A stretch of 64,000 nucleotides of DNA from contig JAHHGV010000023.1 in the NCBI GenBank assembly GCA_019359695.1, positions 1 through 64,000 on the forward strand. The letters are read 5' to 3'. The position numbers and the translations under genes were made by a program. Positions within the stretch are counted from its first letter, which is position 1. Each line of letters starts with the position of its first letter. Below, piece after piece: positions 10,663 through 20,176 of this stretch. The stretch is from Brasilonema angustatum HA4187-MV1. Its GTDB lineage: Bacteria > Cyanobacteriota > Cyanobacteriia > Cyanobacteriales > Nostocaceae. Under the pieces are notes generated by a model, which was given only the letters and a program-made list of their open reading frames with translations, searched no databases and had not been told where the DNA came from.

Positions 10663-11391
10663 ATGTGGTGTGGGTTTGGAAAATCAAACATTACCATTGC
10701 AACTGCCTGTTTGATCACAGCTAGTGTAGTGATTTCAGATGTCGCTTTTGCTGCACGAACTTATACCCCACGGCAATTTCGTGCTGTGTTACGGGGACTA
10801 GGTTACAGCGTCAAGGTATCAGATGCACCTTTGACCACAGCGGATACTAAAAACGCAATTCAAGAATTTCAAAAAGGGCACAAACTACAACCTGCGGATG
10901 GAATAGTAGGACCAAAAACTCAAGATGTTGCTGCAAAAATAGTTGAAACTTTGCAAGCGAATTTAAACTTGGTAGCTAAGCCCAATCCTCTGTTGCCCAG
11001 TAATCAATATTATGGTTCTCAAACAGAAGCAGCAGTTAAGCTATATCAGAAAAAACTGGGTTTACAACAAACAGGAATTGCTGACTTAGCATTCAGGCAA
11101 AAACTCAGCCAACAAGCAAAGGACATCAAGAAAGAACCAACATCCACGCCAACAACAAAGCCACGAAAACCAACAACCTCACCGACAACCCAGCCAACAC
11201 CAACAGCAAAACCAACTAAAACGCCTACTTCTACACCTAGAACTACCCCAACAGCAAAACCAACCACAACGCCTACTTCTACACCAGAGACGTTACCCAC
11301 AGCAACACCTACTTCTACACCAGAAGCGTTGCCTACAGCGAGTCCTACGTCCGCACCGACAGCAACGCCTACACCAACACCGACAAGATAA
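10663..11391 (+). CDS. Secreted peptidoglycan-binding (PGRP-like fold) protein with Pro/Thr-rich tail
   Basis: This 242-residue exported protein has a signal peptide at 1-30 (cleavage after DVAFA). It carries two PG_binding_1-type repeats at about 34-85 (YTPRQFRAVLRGLGY, GIVGPKTQDVAAK) and 86-135 (NQYYGSQTEAAVKLYQKKLG). From about residue 155 to the end it is a Thr/Pro/Ser-rich low-complexity tail made of repeated P-T-S-T-P and E-A/T-L-P-T-A units, encoded by near-repetitive DNA. The family binds cell-wall peptidoglycan; no catalytic domain is present. GAGGAG precedes the ATG. The gene converges with the protease gene that ends 9 bp away, without a visible terminator. Confidence 0.85.
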   Translation: MWCGFGKSNITIATACLITASVVISDVAFAARTYTPRQFRAVLRGLGYSVKVSDAPLTTADTKNAIQEFQKGHKLQPADGIVGPKTQDVAAKIVETLQANLNLVAKPNPLLPSNQYYGSQTEAAVKLYQKKLGLQQTGIADLAFRQKLSQQAKDIKKEPTSTPTTKPRKPTTSPTTQPTPTAKPTKTPTSTPRTTPTAKPTTTPTSTPETLPTATPTSTPEALPTASPTSAPTATPTPTPTR

Positions 11392-11400
11392 TAACTTGGC

Positions 11401-12300
11401 TTAACTCATCTGAGTTGGGCTAGGTTCTTCTAATGGTCTACCTTTAGGAGTTGGTAAAATGGGGCGGGGGTCATCGTAGGGCATGGGGATATACTGTACG
11501 CTGGGTCGTCCGCCTTGTGGTTGTGGATATAAATCCATAAGGTCGTAAATAACATTGGGCAGTCCGACTGTTACGGGTAGCCCCATTTCTGTTGCTTCTT
11601 CAACAGTGATTGGGTAGTCGTGAGTAACGCGCCCAGTCGTTAGGGCATCGATTATACTCTCAATATTTTCTGGCTTAACTTTCTGTGTGGGTACTGTATC
11701 TTTCAGCAGAGTCCGTACAAAGCGCTGTACTTGGTCGATCGCTTTGCGTGATAGATCTGCCATAATCAAAGTCTGGTCGTCAACTTCACCAACAGGTTTT
11801 TGTTCAACAACTTTCAAGATGCTGGCTGCAGGGAAGTTACCCAGTTGTGGATCAACAGGTCCAAGAACAGCGTTAGCATCCATAACAATTTCGTCAGAAG
11901 CTAGGGCAAGCATCGTACCACCACTCATAGCGTAGTGAGGGACAAAGACAGTCACTTTGGAAGGATGGCGAATTAATGCTCTAGCTATTTGTTCTGTTGC
12001 TAAAACCAAACCACCAGGAGTATGTAAAATCAAGTCAATGGGGATCTCTGGCGGGGTAAGCCGAATTGCCCGCAGTATCTGTTCTGAGTCTTCGATGGTG
12101 ATATATCGCGATACAGGAATTCCCAAAAAGCTGATAGACTCTTGGCGGTGAATGAGCAAAATCACTCGGCTTTTGCGTTGTTGCTGAAATTCCTGTAGGG
12201 CGCGAATACGCCGATATTCTACCTGACGTTTCTGCCACAAGGGTTGCAGGGAAGAAAGCAGGAGGAAAATCCAGAATAAATCTCCTATACCAAAGCCCAT
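11401..12300 (-). CDS. Membrane-anchored SDH/SppA-type ClpP-fold serine protease
   Basis: The protein from ATG 12300 (MGFGIGDLFWIFLLLSSLQP) has 299 residues and one N-terminal membrane anchor. The body matches the serine-dehydrogenase-proteinase (SDH, ClpP/crotonase-fold) family: IDLILHTPGGLVLATEQIARAL, HYAMSGGTMLAL (likely nucleophile Ser in MSGGT), DEIVMDANAVLGPVDPQLG and TGRVTHDYPITVEEA. The family is related to SppA signal-peptide peptidases and archaeal membrane serine proteases. An upstream in-frame start at 12324 adds eight residues and is less likely. The protease assignment is by family; the substrate is unknown. Confidence 0.85.
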   Translation of the reverse strand: MGFGIGDLFWIFLLLSSLQPLWQKRQVEYRRIRALQEFQQQRKSRVILLIHRQESISFLGIPVSRYITIEDSEQILRAIRLTPPEIPIDLILHTPGGLVLATEQIARALIRHPSKVTVFVPHYAMSGGTMLALASDEIVMDANAVLGPVDPQLGNFPAASILKVVEQKPVGEVDDQTLIMADLSRKAIDQVQRFVRTLLKDTVPTQKVKPENIESIIDALTTGRVTHDYPITVEEATEMGLPVTVGLPNVIYDLMDLYPQPQGGRPSVQYIPMPYDDPRPILPTPKGRPLEEPSPTQMS

Positions 12301-12389
12301 ATGCAATTCCAAATTAAAACACAATTAAAATTAATTGCCTAATTCAGGCAAGCATCTCCATGCTGTGCTTTCTGTAAAAGCGTTTCAGC

Positions 12390-12550
12390 TAAGAGGATGT
12401 TTGAAAAGTCCATAAAGGTATAAATCTGTCATTCTGAGTGGAGCGAAGCGTAACGAAGAATCTAGGTTTCGGGCACATACTGAGATGTTTCACTCCGCTT
12501 CGCTGCGTTCAACATGACATAGAACAACCCTTTTAAAACATCCTCTAAGA
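12390..12550. mobile_element. MITE-like element with GAGGATGTTT terminal inverted repeats
   Basis: Ends AGAGGATGTTTGAAAAG (left) and the complement of CTTTTAAAACATCCTCT (right) match at about 16 of 17 positions. The interior contains GTCATTCTGAGTGGAGCGAAG and a matching inverted piece CTCCGCTTCGCTGCGTTC, a hairpin type found dispersed in many bacteria. No coding capacity. It fills most of the gap upstream of the protease and downstream of the kinase; the rest of 12301-12664 is unremarkable. Confidence 0.7.
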
Positions 12551-12664
12551 TAGATTGCCAAAATTAAGGTTACCCTGATTATTGTTTCAATTTTTGGAAA
12601 ATATCGAGTCTATCTAGAGAGTTAGAAGAATTTCACCGTAAAAGTATCAGATAAATTACCCAAA

Positions 12665-14542
12665 TTAGGAATGGCATCGCCAAATTTTGATCGTATCGTC
12701 ATCACTACCGCTTACAATAGTCTGTCCATCTGGACTAAAGGCAACAGATCTGACGTAATTAGAATGACCATGAAGAGTACAAATTTCAGTACCTGTCCTT
12801 ATCTGCCAGATTTTAATAGTTTTGTCCCAACTACCGCTAACAAGAAGCTGTGCATTCGGGCTAAAAATGACTGAACACACCGCATCGGAATGACCTCTAA
12901 AAGTGTGAATTTCTTTCCCTGTACTGACTTGCCAAAGTTTAATAGTGCCATCAGCACTGGCACTTATCAAAAGTCGTCCATCTGGGCTGAAGGTAACGAA
13001 ATTAACAAAGAAGGAATGACCTATAAAGCTGCGAATTTCTCTACCTGTACTTACTTGCCAAAGCTTGATTGTACTATCAGCGCTACCACTAGCTAGAAGT
13101 TCTCCATTCGGACTGAAAGCAACTGACCATACTGAGTCGGAATGACCTATGAAAGTGCTAATTTCTATGCCTGTACTTACTATCCATAACTTAACAGTGG
13201 TATCAGCGCCACCACTCGCTAAAATCCACCTTCCCACGTAAGTTTCTTCTTGTTGAGAAGAAAATTTCAGAGGTATTGGATTAAAGGTTACAGAATTGAT
13301 CCAGCTGCCATGAGTGGTTAATGTACGAATTTCTTTTCCTGTACTTACCTGCCACAACTTAATGGTTTCATCCCAGCTTCCACTAGCAACTAACTGTCCA
13401 TCGGGACTAAAAGCGACAGTATGAACAATGCTGGAATGACCAGAAAACCAACCACCAAAGGTACGCAGAAGTTTACCGGTTTCTAGTTGCCAAAGTTTAA
13501 TTGTATGATCATTGCTACCACTAGCGATCGCCTGTCCATCTGAGCTAATAGCAACAGCAAGAACCATACTGGAATGACCTCTGAGGGTACGTACACATTG
13601 CCAGTTTCCAGAAGTGGCAACAGATGGTATTATTAGCTGTTTATTTTGGGGTGAAGACTGATTATTAGGAAGTACTGGGCGGTGTGTCATCACCTGTGTG
13701 GGGGGCTCTTCGCGGATCTCAACATCCAATAAATTTAGCCATTCCTGTATGGACTGAGGGCGGAGACTGGGTTGCAAATCCATCCCCCTGATAATTGCTT
13801 GATTGACCTTGTCACTAATATTACGATTAAAGTGTTTTGGTGGTTCTAGGGGAATGTTATGGCGTGCTCTCTCATCGGCATTCCTTGGTGTCACTCCAGT
13901 GATTAAACTATACAAGGTGGCAGCTAGTGCATAGACATCAATATATTCTCCCCGTGGTGCTTCCAATTCATACTGTTCTGGGGGGGCAAAACCTGGTGTA
14001 CGATACACTGTATGCCTTTGGATAACATTGGGAATAAACTCTCTGGCAATACCAAAGTCAATCAGCACAGCTTCTGATTTGCCCGCGCGAAGCATGATGT
14101 TACGTGGTTTAATATCCCTATGTAGCAAACCTCTACTGTGAATGACCTTTAAAGCATCGCCAATTTGCCGGATGTACAAAAGCGCTTCAACTTCTGGTAA
14201 GACTTTCATCCGCCGAAGCCGGTTGCCTAAGTCTTCACCCTCGATGTACTCTATCACCATGCAAGGCAAATCGCCTTCATCAAAAATATTTTCTATTTGC
14301 ACTATATGAGGATGGCGACACAAGGCAAGCCGAAAAGCTTCATCGCGGAAGTCTTGCTTTAATTTGCTTTGATGCGGTTTCCAGGTATCCTGATTAAGGA
14401 TGTCAACTCTTAGAGTTTTAATAACCCGCAGTTCATTTCGTTCATTTCCGGCGAGATAGGTGATACCAATTCCACCTTCGCCTAATTTTCTTTCGATGAT
14501 GTAGCGTCCCCCAAGCAACGCCTGTCCTGGATTCCAGACCAT
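12665..14542 (-). CDS. Ser/Thr protein kinase with C-terminal WD40 propeller
   Basis: This is a 625-residue Hanks-type kinase fused to WD40 repeats. Kinase features are the glycine loop GEGGIG at 21-26, lysine 42 in VIKTL, catalytic HRDIKPRN at 141-148, DFG at 162-164 and APPEQYE at about 186-192. Residues 280-315 are a linker. Seven WD40 units follow (about 315-625), each closing on IKLW/VKLW/IKIW, enough for one complete beta-propeller; the third unit carries a short insertion. No membrane segment is seen. Such kinases are abundant in filamentous cyanobacteria; the propeller presumably recruits partners. A second, unrelated kinase lies 1.7 kb upstream. Confidence 0.95.
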   Translation of the reverse strand: MVWNPGQALLGGRYIIERKLGEGGIGITYLAGNERNELRVIKTLRVDILNQDTWKPHQSKLKQDFRDEAFRLALCRHPHIVQIENIFDEGDLPCMVIEYIEGEDLGNRLRRMKVLPEVEALLYIRQIGDALKVIHSRGLLHRDIKPRNIMLRAGKSEAVLIDFGIAREFIPNVIQRHTVYRTPGFAPPEQYELEAPRGEYIDVYALAATLYSLITGVTPRNADERARHNIPLEPPKHFNRNISDKVNQAIIRGMDLQPSLRPQSIQEWLNLLDVEIREEPPTQVMTHRPVLPNNQSSPQNKQLIIPSVATSGNWQCVRTLRGHSSMVLAVAISSDGQAIASGSNDHTIKLWQLETGKLLRTFGGWFSGHSSIVHTVAFSPDGQLVASGSWDETIKLWQVSTGKEIRTLTTHGSWINSVTFNPIPLKFSSQQEETYVGRWILASGGADTTVKLWIVSTGIEISTFIGHSDSVWSVAFSPNGELLASGSADSTIKLWQVSTGREIRSFIGHSFFVNFVTFSPDGRLLISASADGTIKLWQVSTGKEIHTFRGHSDAVCSVIFSPNAQLLVSGSWDKTIKIWQIRTGTEICTLHGHSNYVRSVAFSPDGQTIVSGSDDDTIKIWRCHS

Positions 14543-15245
14543 TATATTAATAACTCTATCATGCTATTTATTTTGGCATGGTATTAAAGCTGGGTAAGGA
14601 TTCAGGGGAAGATTTCGAGATTCTAATTTGTGTCTCCTACACGGGAGTTCCACGCTAAGCTTTACGTGTAAGGTATATTTGGAACTAAGTTATCTCCTAG
14701 TCTTATTGTGCCACTGTCAACAGTCTAGGACTCAACTGAACAAGCAGGCTATTACCAAATGGATAGTATCTTTATAGCAATCCGCGCAGGAGTTGTAAAG
14801 TTATTCGTTGAGGTGGGGAACAGGAAACAGGGAACAGGGAACAGGAAAGAAGAATGTACAAATGTACTTTGTTTTTTCATAAATGAAATAGGACTGCTAT
14901 ATATATTGGAAAATTTTCACTTTCAGACTGTTATATTCTCTTTTTTAAATTAGGAGATAAATTTTATCAAAAACCTCAATATCACGAATCCAAAAATTCA
15001 AATTGATAAATATAGGATGGTTTACTAAAATGATTCATAACATTTATTCATGAACTTAATCATGAAGGATAAGTTGCTATTCATCTATTTTTTGAGAAAT
15101 TCGTGTACATAATCCTGAATCCGACAAAGTTATTTTGTAATCATCTAAATTCTCAGTTATTTATGCGTAGTCTGTCCATATAATGGTTAAGACATGCCTT
15201 CAATTCTTTGTTCATAGTACTGTTATCTTCAGATGATATGGGATC
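14543..15245. other. Intergenic region with small inverted-repeat element and AACAGG tandem repeat
   Basis: No gene. TATAGCAATCC near 14773-14783 and its near complement GGACTGCTATA near 14891-14901 bound about 130 bp and resemble the outer ends of the MITE-like elements at 10315 and 47020. Inside is a tandem GGAACAGG/GAACAGGGAACAGG repeat (14815-14850). The AT-rich remainder up to 15245 presumably holds the promoter of the sensor gene, but no box is convincing. Confidence 0.45.
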
Positions 15246-16169
15246 ATGTTAAAAAACTTAAATTTGAGACAAAAATTTACACTTTTGCTAGTCATCATTC
15301 TTATAGTAGGTCTAAGCTTTAGTGGATTGGCTCTTTCTGCTTTGTTAAGACAGAATGCTAGAAATGAAATTACCTCACGAGCTTTAACACTCATCGATAC
15401 AATGACTTCTGTTCGTGAGTACACACTTACCCAAATTAATCCAGAGCTTGCTGATAAACTAGAAGAAAAGTTTTTGCCCCAAACTGTATCTGCATACTCA
15501 GCACGAGAGGTCTTTGAGATTCTCAGAAAAAGACCAGAATATCGAGACTTTTTTTATAAAGAAGCAGCAACAAATCCCACAAATCTTCGGGATAAGGCTG
15601 ACAGTTTTGAGACCGCAATTTTAGAGCGTTTCCAAAAAGATAAAAATTTAAAAGAGGTGAGTGATTTTCGGTCACTTCCAGGAGGCGATATATTTTACAT
15701 TGCTCGTCCACTAGCTATTAGCAAAGAAAGTTGTCTGAAATGTCATAGCACGCCTGATGTGGCACCAAAAACTATGATTGAGCGTTTCGGTACAGTTAAT
15801 GGATTCAATTGGCAGTTGAATCAAATTGTGGCGGCTCAATTTATTTCGCTACCAGCGAGTAAGGTGATTGAAAAAGCCAATCAATCTTCTTTGAAGATAA
15901 TAGGACTTGTATCTACTGTTTTTATAGTGGTTATTCTTTTAGTCAATGTCTTTTTGCATCGACAGGTTATTATTCCCCTCAAGCGGATAACTCGTGTCGC
16001 GGAAGAAGTTAGCACAGGGCATTTAGAAGTTGATTTTGATCAGATTTCTAATGATGAAATTGGTAATCTTGCCAAAGCTTTTAAACGGATGAAATTAAGT
16101 TTAGAAATGGCAATGAAAAGAATTAGACGTACTCATGGAGGAAATACTGGAGGAACAGCAGGAAATTAA
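15246..16169 (+). CDS. DUF3365 (Tll0287-like) heme-motif sensor with HAMP domain
   Basis: The 307-residue membrane protein has a first TM helix at 10-34, an extracytoplasmic DUF3365 domain (about 40-212), a second TM helix at 217-238 and a HAMP domain (about 239-291). The periplasmic domain carries CLKCH at 163-167, a CxxCH motif for covalent c-type heme; the related Thermosynechococcus Tll0287 domain is known as a heme protein with this motif. No output domain (kinase, cyclase, MCP) follows the HAMP; the protein ends 16 residues later. It may signal through a partner. Its 3' end faces the kinase gene at 16257-17609 (87 bp). Confidence 0.88.
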   Translation: MLKNLNLRQKFTLLLVIILIVGLSFSGLALSALLRQNARNEITSRALTLIDTMTSVREYTLTQINPELADKLEEKFLPQTVSAYSAREVFEILRKRPEYRDFFYKEAATNPTNLRDKADSFETAILERFQKDKNLKEVSDFRSLPGGDIFYIARPLAISKESCLKCHSTPDVAPKTMIERFGTVNGFNWQLNQIVAAQFISLPASKVIEKANQSSLKIIGLVSTVFIVVILLVNVFLHRQVIIPLKRITRVAEEVSTGHLEVDFDQISNDEIGNLAKAFKRMKLSLEMAMKRIRRTHGGNTGGTAGN

Positions 16170-16256
16170 GCTGCAACTCAAATAAGTCACAACTATATTT
16201 ATGACAGTTTTGATTTTCAAAGAAGGCACTTGGATGAGTCGGTTACCCCGAAATAC

Positions 16257-17609
16257 TCATGAAAATAGGTGTTTTCTAAATTCAGCACCTGCTGATGCAT
16301 CAGGAATTTCCCTGGCCAAAAATTCAATAAATTGGTAAGGCGAAATTTGAGGAGTTTGCTCTAGAATCTCTTCCACAACTAGACTTGCTATTGGTCCAAT
16401 GTAGTAAGCTAGTTCTTGCTGACAGCGTTGTATGAAAGCTGGATTGAGTGAAGATTGTTGTGGTTGTGGTTGTGGCTCAATGACAGGGTATTGCGACTGA
16501 CTAGATGAACTTCTAGCCGAACTTAGTGAGGATTGTTCTGGTTGTGGTTGTGGTTGTGGTTGTGGTTGTGGCTGAATAACAGGGAATTGCTGCTGACTAG
16601 ATGAACTTCTAGCCGAACCTGCTGTAGTCTGTGGATATTGGTAGTGTGGCTGTTGTGTTGTGAATGTAGGTTGATATTTCTGTTTTATAACTGTGCTAGG
16701 CAAATCAAGAACAGTTGATTGTCCCATTACTTGAAACTGTCCAAGACGTTCTAAATCTGTGAGAACTTCCTTTGAGGATTGGTATCGCTGCTTTGGTGTA
16801 TCTGCTAGCAACTTATCGAGTACTCTGGCAAAATCATTGCTGACTTTGGTGTAAGAACGCCATCTCCACTCCAAAGAGTACTGATCCATAAGAAAAGATG
16901 GATCTCTACCTGTTAGTAGGACAGCTGCAGTCACGCCCAAGGCATAAAGATCGCTGGAGGGAGAACACAACCCCAAGCTAATTTGCTCACGAGGAGCATA
17001 TCCGACTTTCCCCACAAGCGACATTTTACCAACAAAGCTCATGTGGTAAGGCGCGGTGTTTTGATTAAGGTTAGCTATCTGTTTTCCCACACCAAAATCA
17101 ATCAGCACCGGCAAATTTTGACCATCAGGTAACATGATGTTGTCAGGAGAAATATCTCGATGGATGATGTTGTGCTGGTGAATATATTCCAATACAGGTA
17201 ACAAACTTTTTAGCCACTGTATAACTTCAGTTTCCGAAAAAGTTTCTTCCAAATCTTGCCGTTCTCGCAACACAAATGAATATGTTTTACCATCAACAAA
17301 CTCTTGTACTAAAAATAGCCGTCCATCTCCTTCAAAACAAGCCAAAAAACGAGGAATTTGAGGGTGTTCTAACTGGTGAAGAATTCTTGCTTCTCTTTTA
17401 AATAAATTGCGACATTTTTCTAAAGCATTCTCCCCTGAACCCGTGGGTGCAAATTCTTTGAGGACGCATGCTTCGTTAAACCGACGAGTATCAAACGCCA
17501 AGTATGTTCTTCCCAAGCCCCCCTGTCCTAAAAGTTTTTGAATAATATAACGATTATCAATTATCGTCCCAGAGGGAATTTCCGCTTTTATTATGTAAGA
17601 CTGAGACAT
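16257..17609 (-). CDS. Ser/Thr protein kinase with Gln/Pro repeat linker and conserved C-terminal domain
   Basis: This is a 450-residue Hanks-type kinase. It shows GQGGLG at 28-33, lysine 51 in VLKEF, HRDISPDN at 150-157 and DFG at 171-173. HRDIS replaces the usual HRDIK/HRDLK; the substitution is common in this cyanobacterial subgroup. From about 300 to 390 the linker is low-complexity with two copies of a S-A-R-S-S-S-S-Q...PVI-Q/E-PQPQ unit encoded by similar DNA, likely a slippage-prone tandem duplication. The last 60 residues (FIQRCQQELAYYIGPIASLV onward) form a helical domain often found after cyanobacterial kinases. No WD40 or TM segment. It is convergent with the HAMP sensor. Confidence 0.92.
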   Translation of the reverse strand: MSQSYIIKAEIPSGTIIDNRYIIQKLLGQGGLGRTYLAFDTRRFNEACVLKEFAPTGSGENALEKCRNLFKREARILHQLEHPQIPRFLACFEGDGRLFLVQEFVDGKTYSFVLRERQDLEETFSETEVIQWLKSLLPVLEYIHQHNIIHRDISPDNIMLPDGQNLPVLIDFGVGKQIANLNQNTAPYHMSFVGKMSLVGKVGYAPREQISLGLCSPSSDLYALGVTAAVLLTGRDPSFLMDQYSLEWRWRSYTKVSNDFARVLDKLLADTPKQRYQSSKEVLTDLERLGQFQVMGQSTVLDLPSTVIKQKYQPTFTTQQPHYQYPQTTAGSARSSSSQQQFPVIQPQPQPQPQPQPEQSSLSSARSSSSQSQYPVIEPQPQPQQSSLNPAFIQRCQQELAYYIGPIASLVVEEILEQTPQISPYQFIEFLAREIPDASAGAEFRKHLFS

Positions 17610-18043
17610 AAGGTGGCACTCCTAGCTCTGTAATCTGTTTTCTTTATAAGTAATTTGGTATTTTTAAAACAAAAAAGTCTATTAAGTAAAAAATTTAATA
17701 GATTTATCCTATCAGGGTTGTCTATGATAACTACAGCATCAAACACAGTATTTTCAGCAAATAAATCTGTTTGGTAGATAACTCATATTATACTAAGTTG
17801 ATTACTCCTCACTCCAACCGGGTGAGAGCTTAATTAAGATATCAGCAGATTTTTCCAAAAAAACGCGAAACAATGATTAAGTTTTATGAATTTTTCTGAA
17901 GTCGTCTTTTGTTAATCACTTGTTTCCCAACCCTCTATTACGTCATGGCGGAAGGAAAGCACCCATCCAAAATAAATGAAAAGCTTACGCTGTATACCTG
18001 TTTTAATTTTTAATTTTTAATTTTTAATTCCGCCTTGCGGTAC
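17610..18043. other. Intergenic region with A/T heptamer repeat
   Basis: No gene is visible. The segment 18001-18029 is a tandem TTTTTAA heptamer (four copies). ACTCCTCACTCC at 17803-17814 recalls the Yfr1 sRNA core but lacks its exact motif. AT-rich sequence upstream of the kinase start probably contains its promoter. Confidence 0.4.
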
Positions 18044-18934
18044 TTATGGAGTGGTAGATTGTTGATTAAGTAAAACGGCGGGTGTTTTCTTGACTTGCTC
18101 TTCTAGAGGTCTGACTTTATCTACTAATTTAATAAACTGCTCGTAACTAGGTACTTTGGCTGCGGGGACGTAACCAGCATCTGCTAGGATATCTCCAGGT
18201 GCTTGGCTCATTGCTTTTTGAATCTGCTGCTGTTGATTCCGTTCTACAGTTGGTGCCAGTAAAACAACTGCAGGAGGAATTGATCGGCTAGTGTGTAAAA
18301 TTTTAAACTTGGTTGTACTAAACTCTCGCTGATGAAGCTCAAAATCTGTTTGAGATAATGCGCCAGCATCAACGCTACCTTCACTGATCCACTGCAATAC
18401 TGTTATAGGAGTAGGAGCGAAACGGATTTGAGCAAGGGTTAAACCGTATAAATCGTACAGAGGAACATAATAGCCAGCTGCAGAACCTGCTGTTTCCAAA
18501 GCAACAGTTTTATTCGCCAGGTCTGCTATTGTTTTTATTGGTTTATCATCTCGAACTATCAGTAAAGAGCGTTGTCTACCACGTGTTCCCTCCATCGAGA
18601 ACAAAGGAACATAAAGTTCCTTGCCGATCGCTATTGCTGCTAAACCAGGAGGCGCAAAAACAATTTCCCAATTTTGGCGTTGAATTTGCTCTAAAGCTTG
18701 CAATTCGTTGTAAGCTGGTTCCAGTTCTACAATTGATTGAGTTTGTTTTGCTATGTAGTCTTTGAAGCGCTCGTATTTTTCTAAAGAAACAGCTCCTTCG
18801 CCGTAGCTGACCACACCGACAGTTAGTTTTTCCGAGTTTATGTCTTGTTGTTTATCATTGCATCCAGTTGCTAGTAATCCTATAAGTATCAGGAGATTAA
18901 TCAACAAAAAATATCGTGAAATAATGCTTTTCAT
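18044..18934 (-). CDS. PhnD-like phosphate/phosphonate substrate-binding lipoprotein
   Basis: This 296-residue exported protein has a lipoprotein signal: hydrophobic residues 10-22 then the lipobox LATGC with Cys near 25. The mature part follows the PhnD/PtxB periplasmic-binding fold: LTVGVVSYGEGAVSLEKYER, VFAPPGLAAIAIGKELYVPL, IADLANKTVALETAGSAAGY and ADAGYVPAAKVPSYEQFIKL. The fold usually delivers phosphonate, phosphite or phosphate to an ABC importer, but no permease or ATPase gene is adjacent, so it may be an orphan binding protein or a sensory ligand-binder. It is monocistronic. Confidence 0.85.
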   Translation of the reverse strand: MKSIISRYFLLINLLILIGLLATGCNDKQQDINSEKLTVGVVSYGEGAVSLEKYERFKDYIAKQTQSIVELEPAYNELQALEQIQRQNWEIVFAPPGLAAIAIGKELYVPLFSMEGTRGRQRSLLIVRDDKPIKTIADLANKTVALETAGSAAGYYVPLYDLYGLTLAQIRFAPTPITVLQWISEGSVDAGALSQTDFELHQREFSTTKFKILHTSRSIPPAVVLLAPTVERNQQQQIQKAMSQAPGDILADAGYVPAAKVPSYEQFIKLVDKVRPLEEQVKKTPAVLLNQQSTTP

Positions 18935-19194
18935 TCTTCAATGACAATTTCCGGAAATTTATCTAACATGGAGACATTTTGATTATCGCTATTTCAAGTA
19001 CAACATAATAGCAATTCATCTCAAAAATTAATTTTTCATAAAGCTTGTGTTGCTATTTGAAAATATGAACTGACGAAGAACAAACATTGTTTCGGTTCAT
19101 CCTTAGAAACGATAGCTAGTTAAACAATCTCATGAGTGGTAGATTTGAACAAGCCACCCTTGTCGCTCCTCAACTTTACATATAATTAAAGAAA

Positions 19195-19266
<72 letters not shown>

Positions 19267-20176
19267 AATTTCGTCTAGATTAGCACAAATGACAGTCAAT
19301 TCCAAGGTACAAAAATGGAATGAAGACATTAGTGTTCTAGAAATTACAGTGGCACAACCGTACCTACAAAGTCTCCCAAAGTCGTTTGGCACAAAGCCCA
19401 AAAGATCAAAAAAGTAGTAAGGGGTTTAAGTTGTTAAGTCTTGTGTATCACTCTACATGTTCACCATTACAAAGCACAAGACTTAAATGAGCACAAGCCA
19501 AGAACCCGCTGAACACCGCCATGCTAGTTAGTTTGAAACGCAATAATTTAGGGCGATTGCCTACGGCAGAGCTACGCTTAACGCGTGAATGGAAAACTGT
19601 TGCTGTCAATGAATTGCTAATAATTGAGGATTACAGCAACCTTATGCACCTTGTCAGCAACATCAAAGGTAGCTTAAAATCTGATTGTAACGTGCTTGAG
19701 TTATTCGGCTCATGTTCCTTTGTTGGCACGTTCACAGGTTGTCCTAAAGTCTGCTGGATCGAAATGACTGAAGAACTAGAACCGATGCGCCGTAGTTTGT
19801 TCTTCTGTAATTTAGAGCTATTGAGTGATCAACGGCAATTAGCATGCACAAAGGGAAAAACTTTCGTATGCACTGCACGCACTTCGTGTTAGCATAAGCT
19901 GCATTCTAACGAGAGGCAAGCTACGTACAAAGCAGGGTATAGTTTGGAGTCTTCTATTGTCCTTAGGGACACGCTAAGTGCGATTCGTAAGTTCCTCCAC
20001 AGGAGGCACGCGCTCCAGCGTAAGCCCCTGCTGCTACTTATGTTGGCGAGGTACTGCTTGCTCTTAACTTTGGGGTTTTTGGCATTTTTAGCAAAAATTT
20101 TGACGAAATGCGTCCTTTGTCGTCAAAATGTTTCTCTTCAGCTGCAAAAATATATATATTCATCCCTTAGTATTAA
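19267..20176. other. Gene-poor 0.9-kb region between tRNA-Val and pipX
   Basis: An open frame of 123 codons (19521-19892, plus) and one of 78 codons (19944-20180) exist, but neither has a ribosome site or a recognisable domain. Both include dispersed-repeat words (CCTACGGCAGAGCTACGC; GGGACACGCTAAGTGCG). They look like decayed sequence carrying repeats rather than genes. The inverted repeat at 19434-19486 is listed separately. Confidence 0.4.
19434..19486. repeat. Perfect 12-bp inverted repeat
   Basis: TTAAGTCTTGTG (19434-19445) and CACAAGACTTAA (19475-19486) flank a 29-nt spacer. There is no T-run after either arm, so a terminator is unlikely; it could be the remains of a small inverted-repeat element. 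The CTTGTGTAT piece also recurs at 43619-43627. Confidence 0.6.

Noticed and set aside
14759-14953. 64-codon plus-strand frame
   Set aside because: Crosses a tandem AACAGG repeat and an inverted-repeat element and has no protein-like pattern.
17803-17814. Yfr1-like motif ACTCCTCACTCC
   Set aside because: The exact ultraconserved core is not matched and the flanking hairpins are absent.
19521-19892. 123-codon open frame between tRNA-Val and pipX
   Set aside because: No ribosome site or recognisable domain and contains dispersed-repeat words; kept only as a remark in the region entry.
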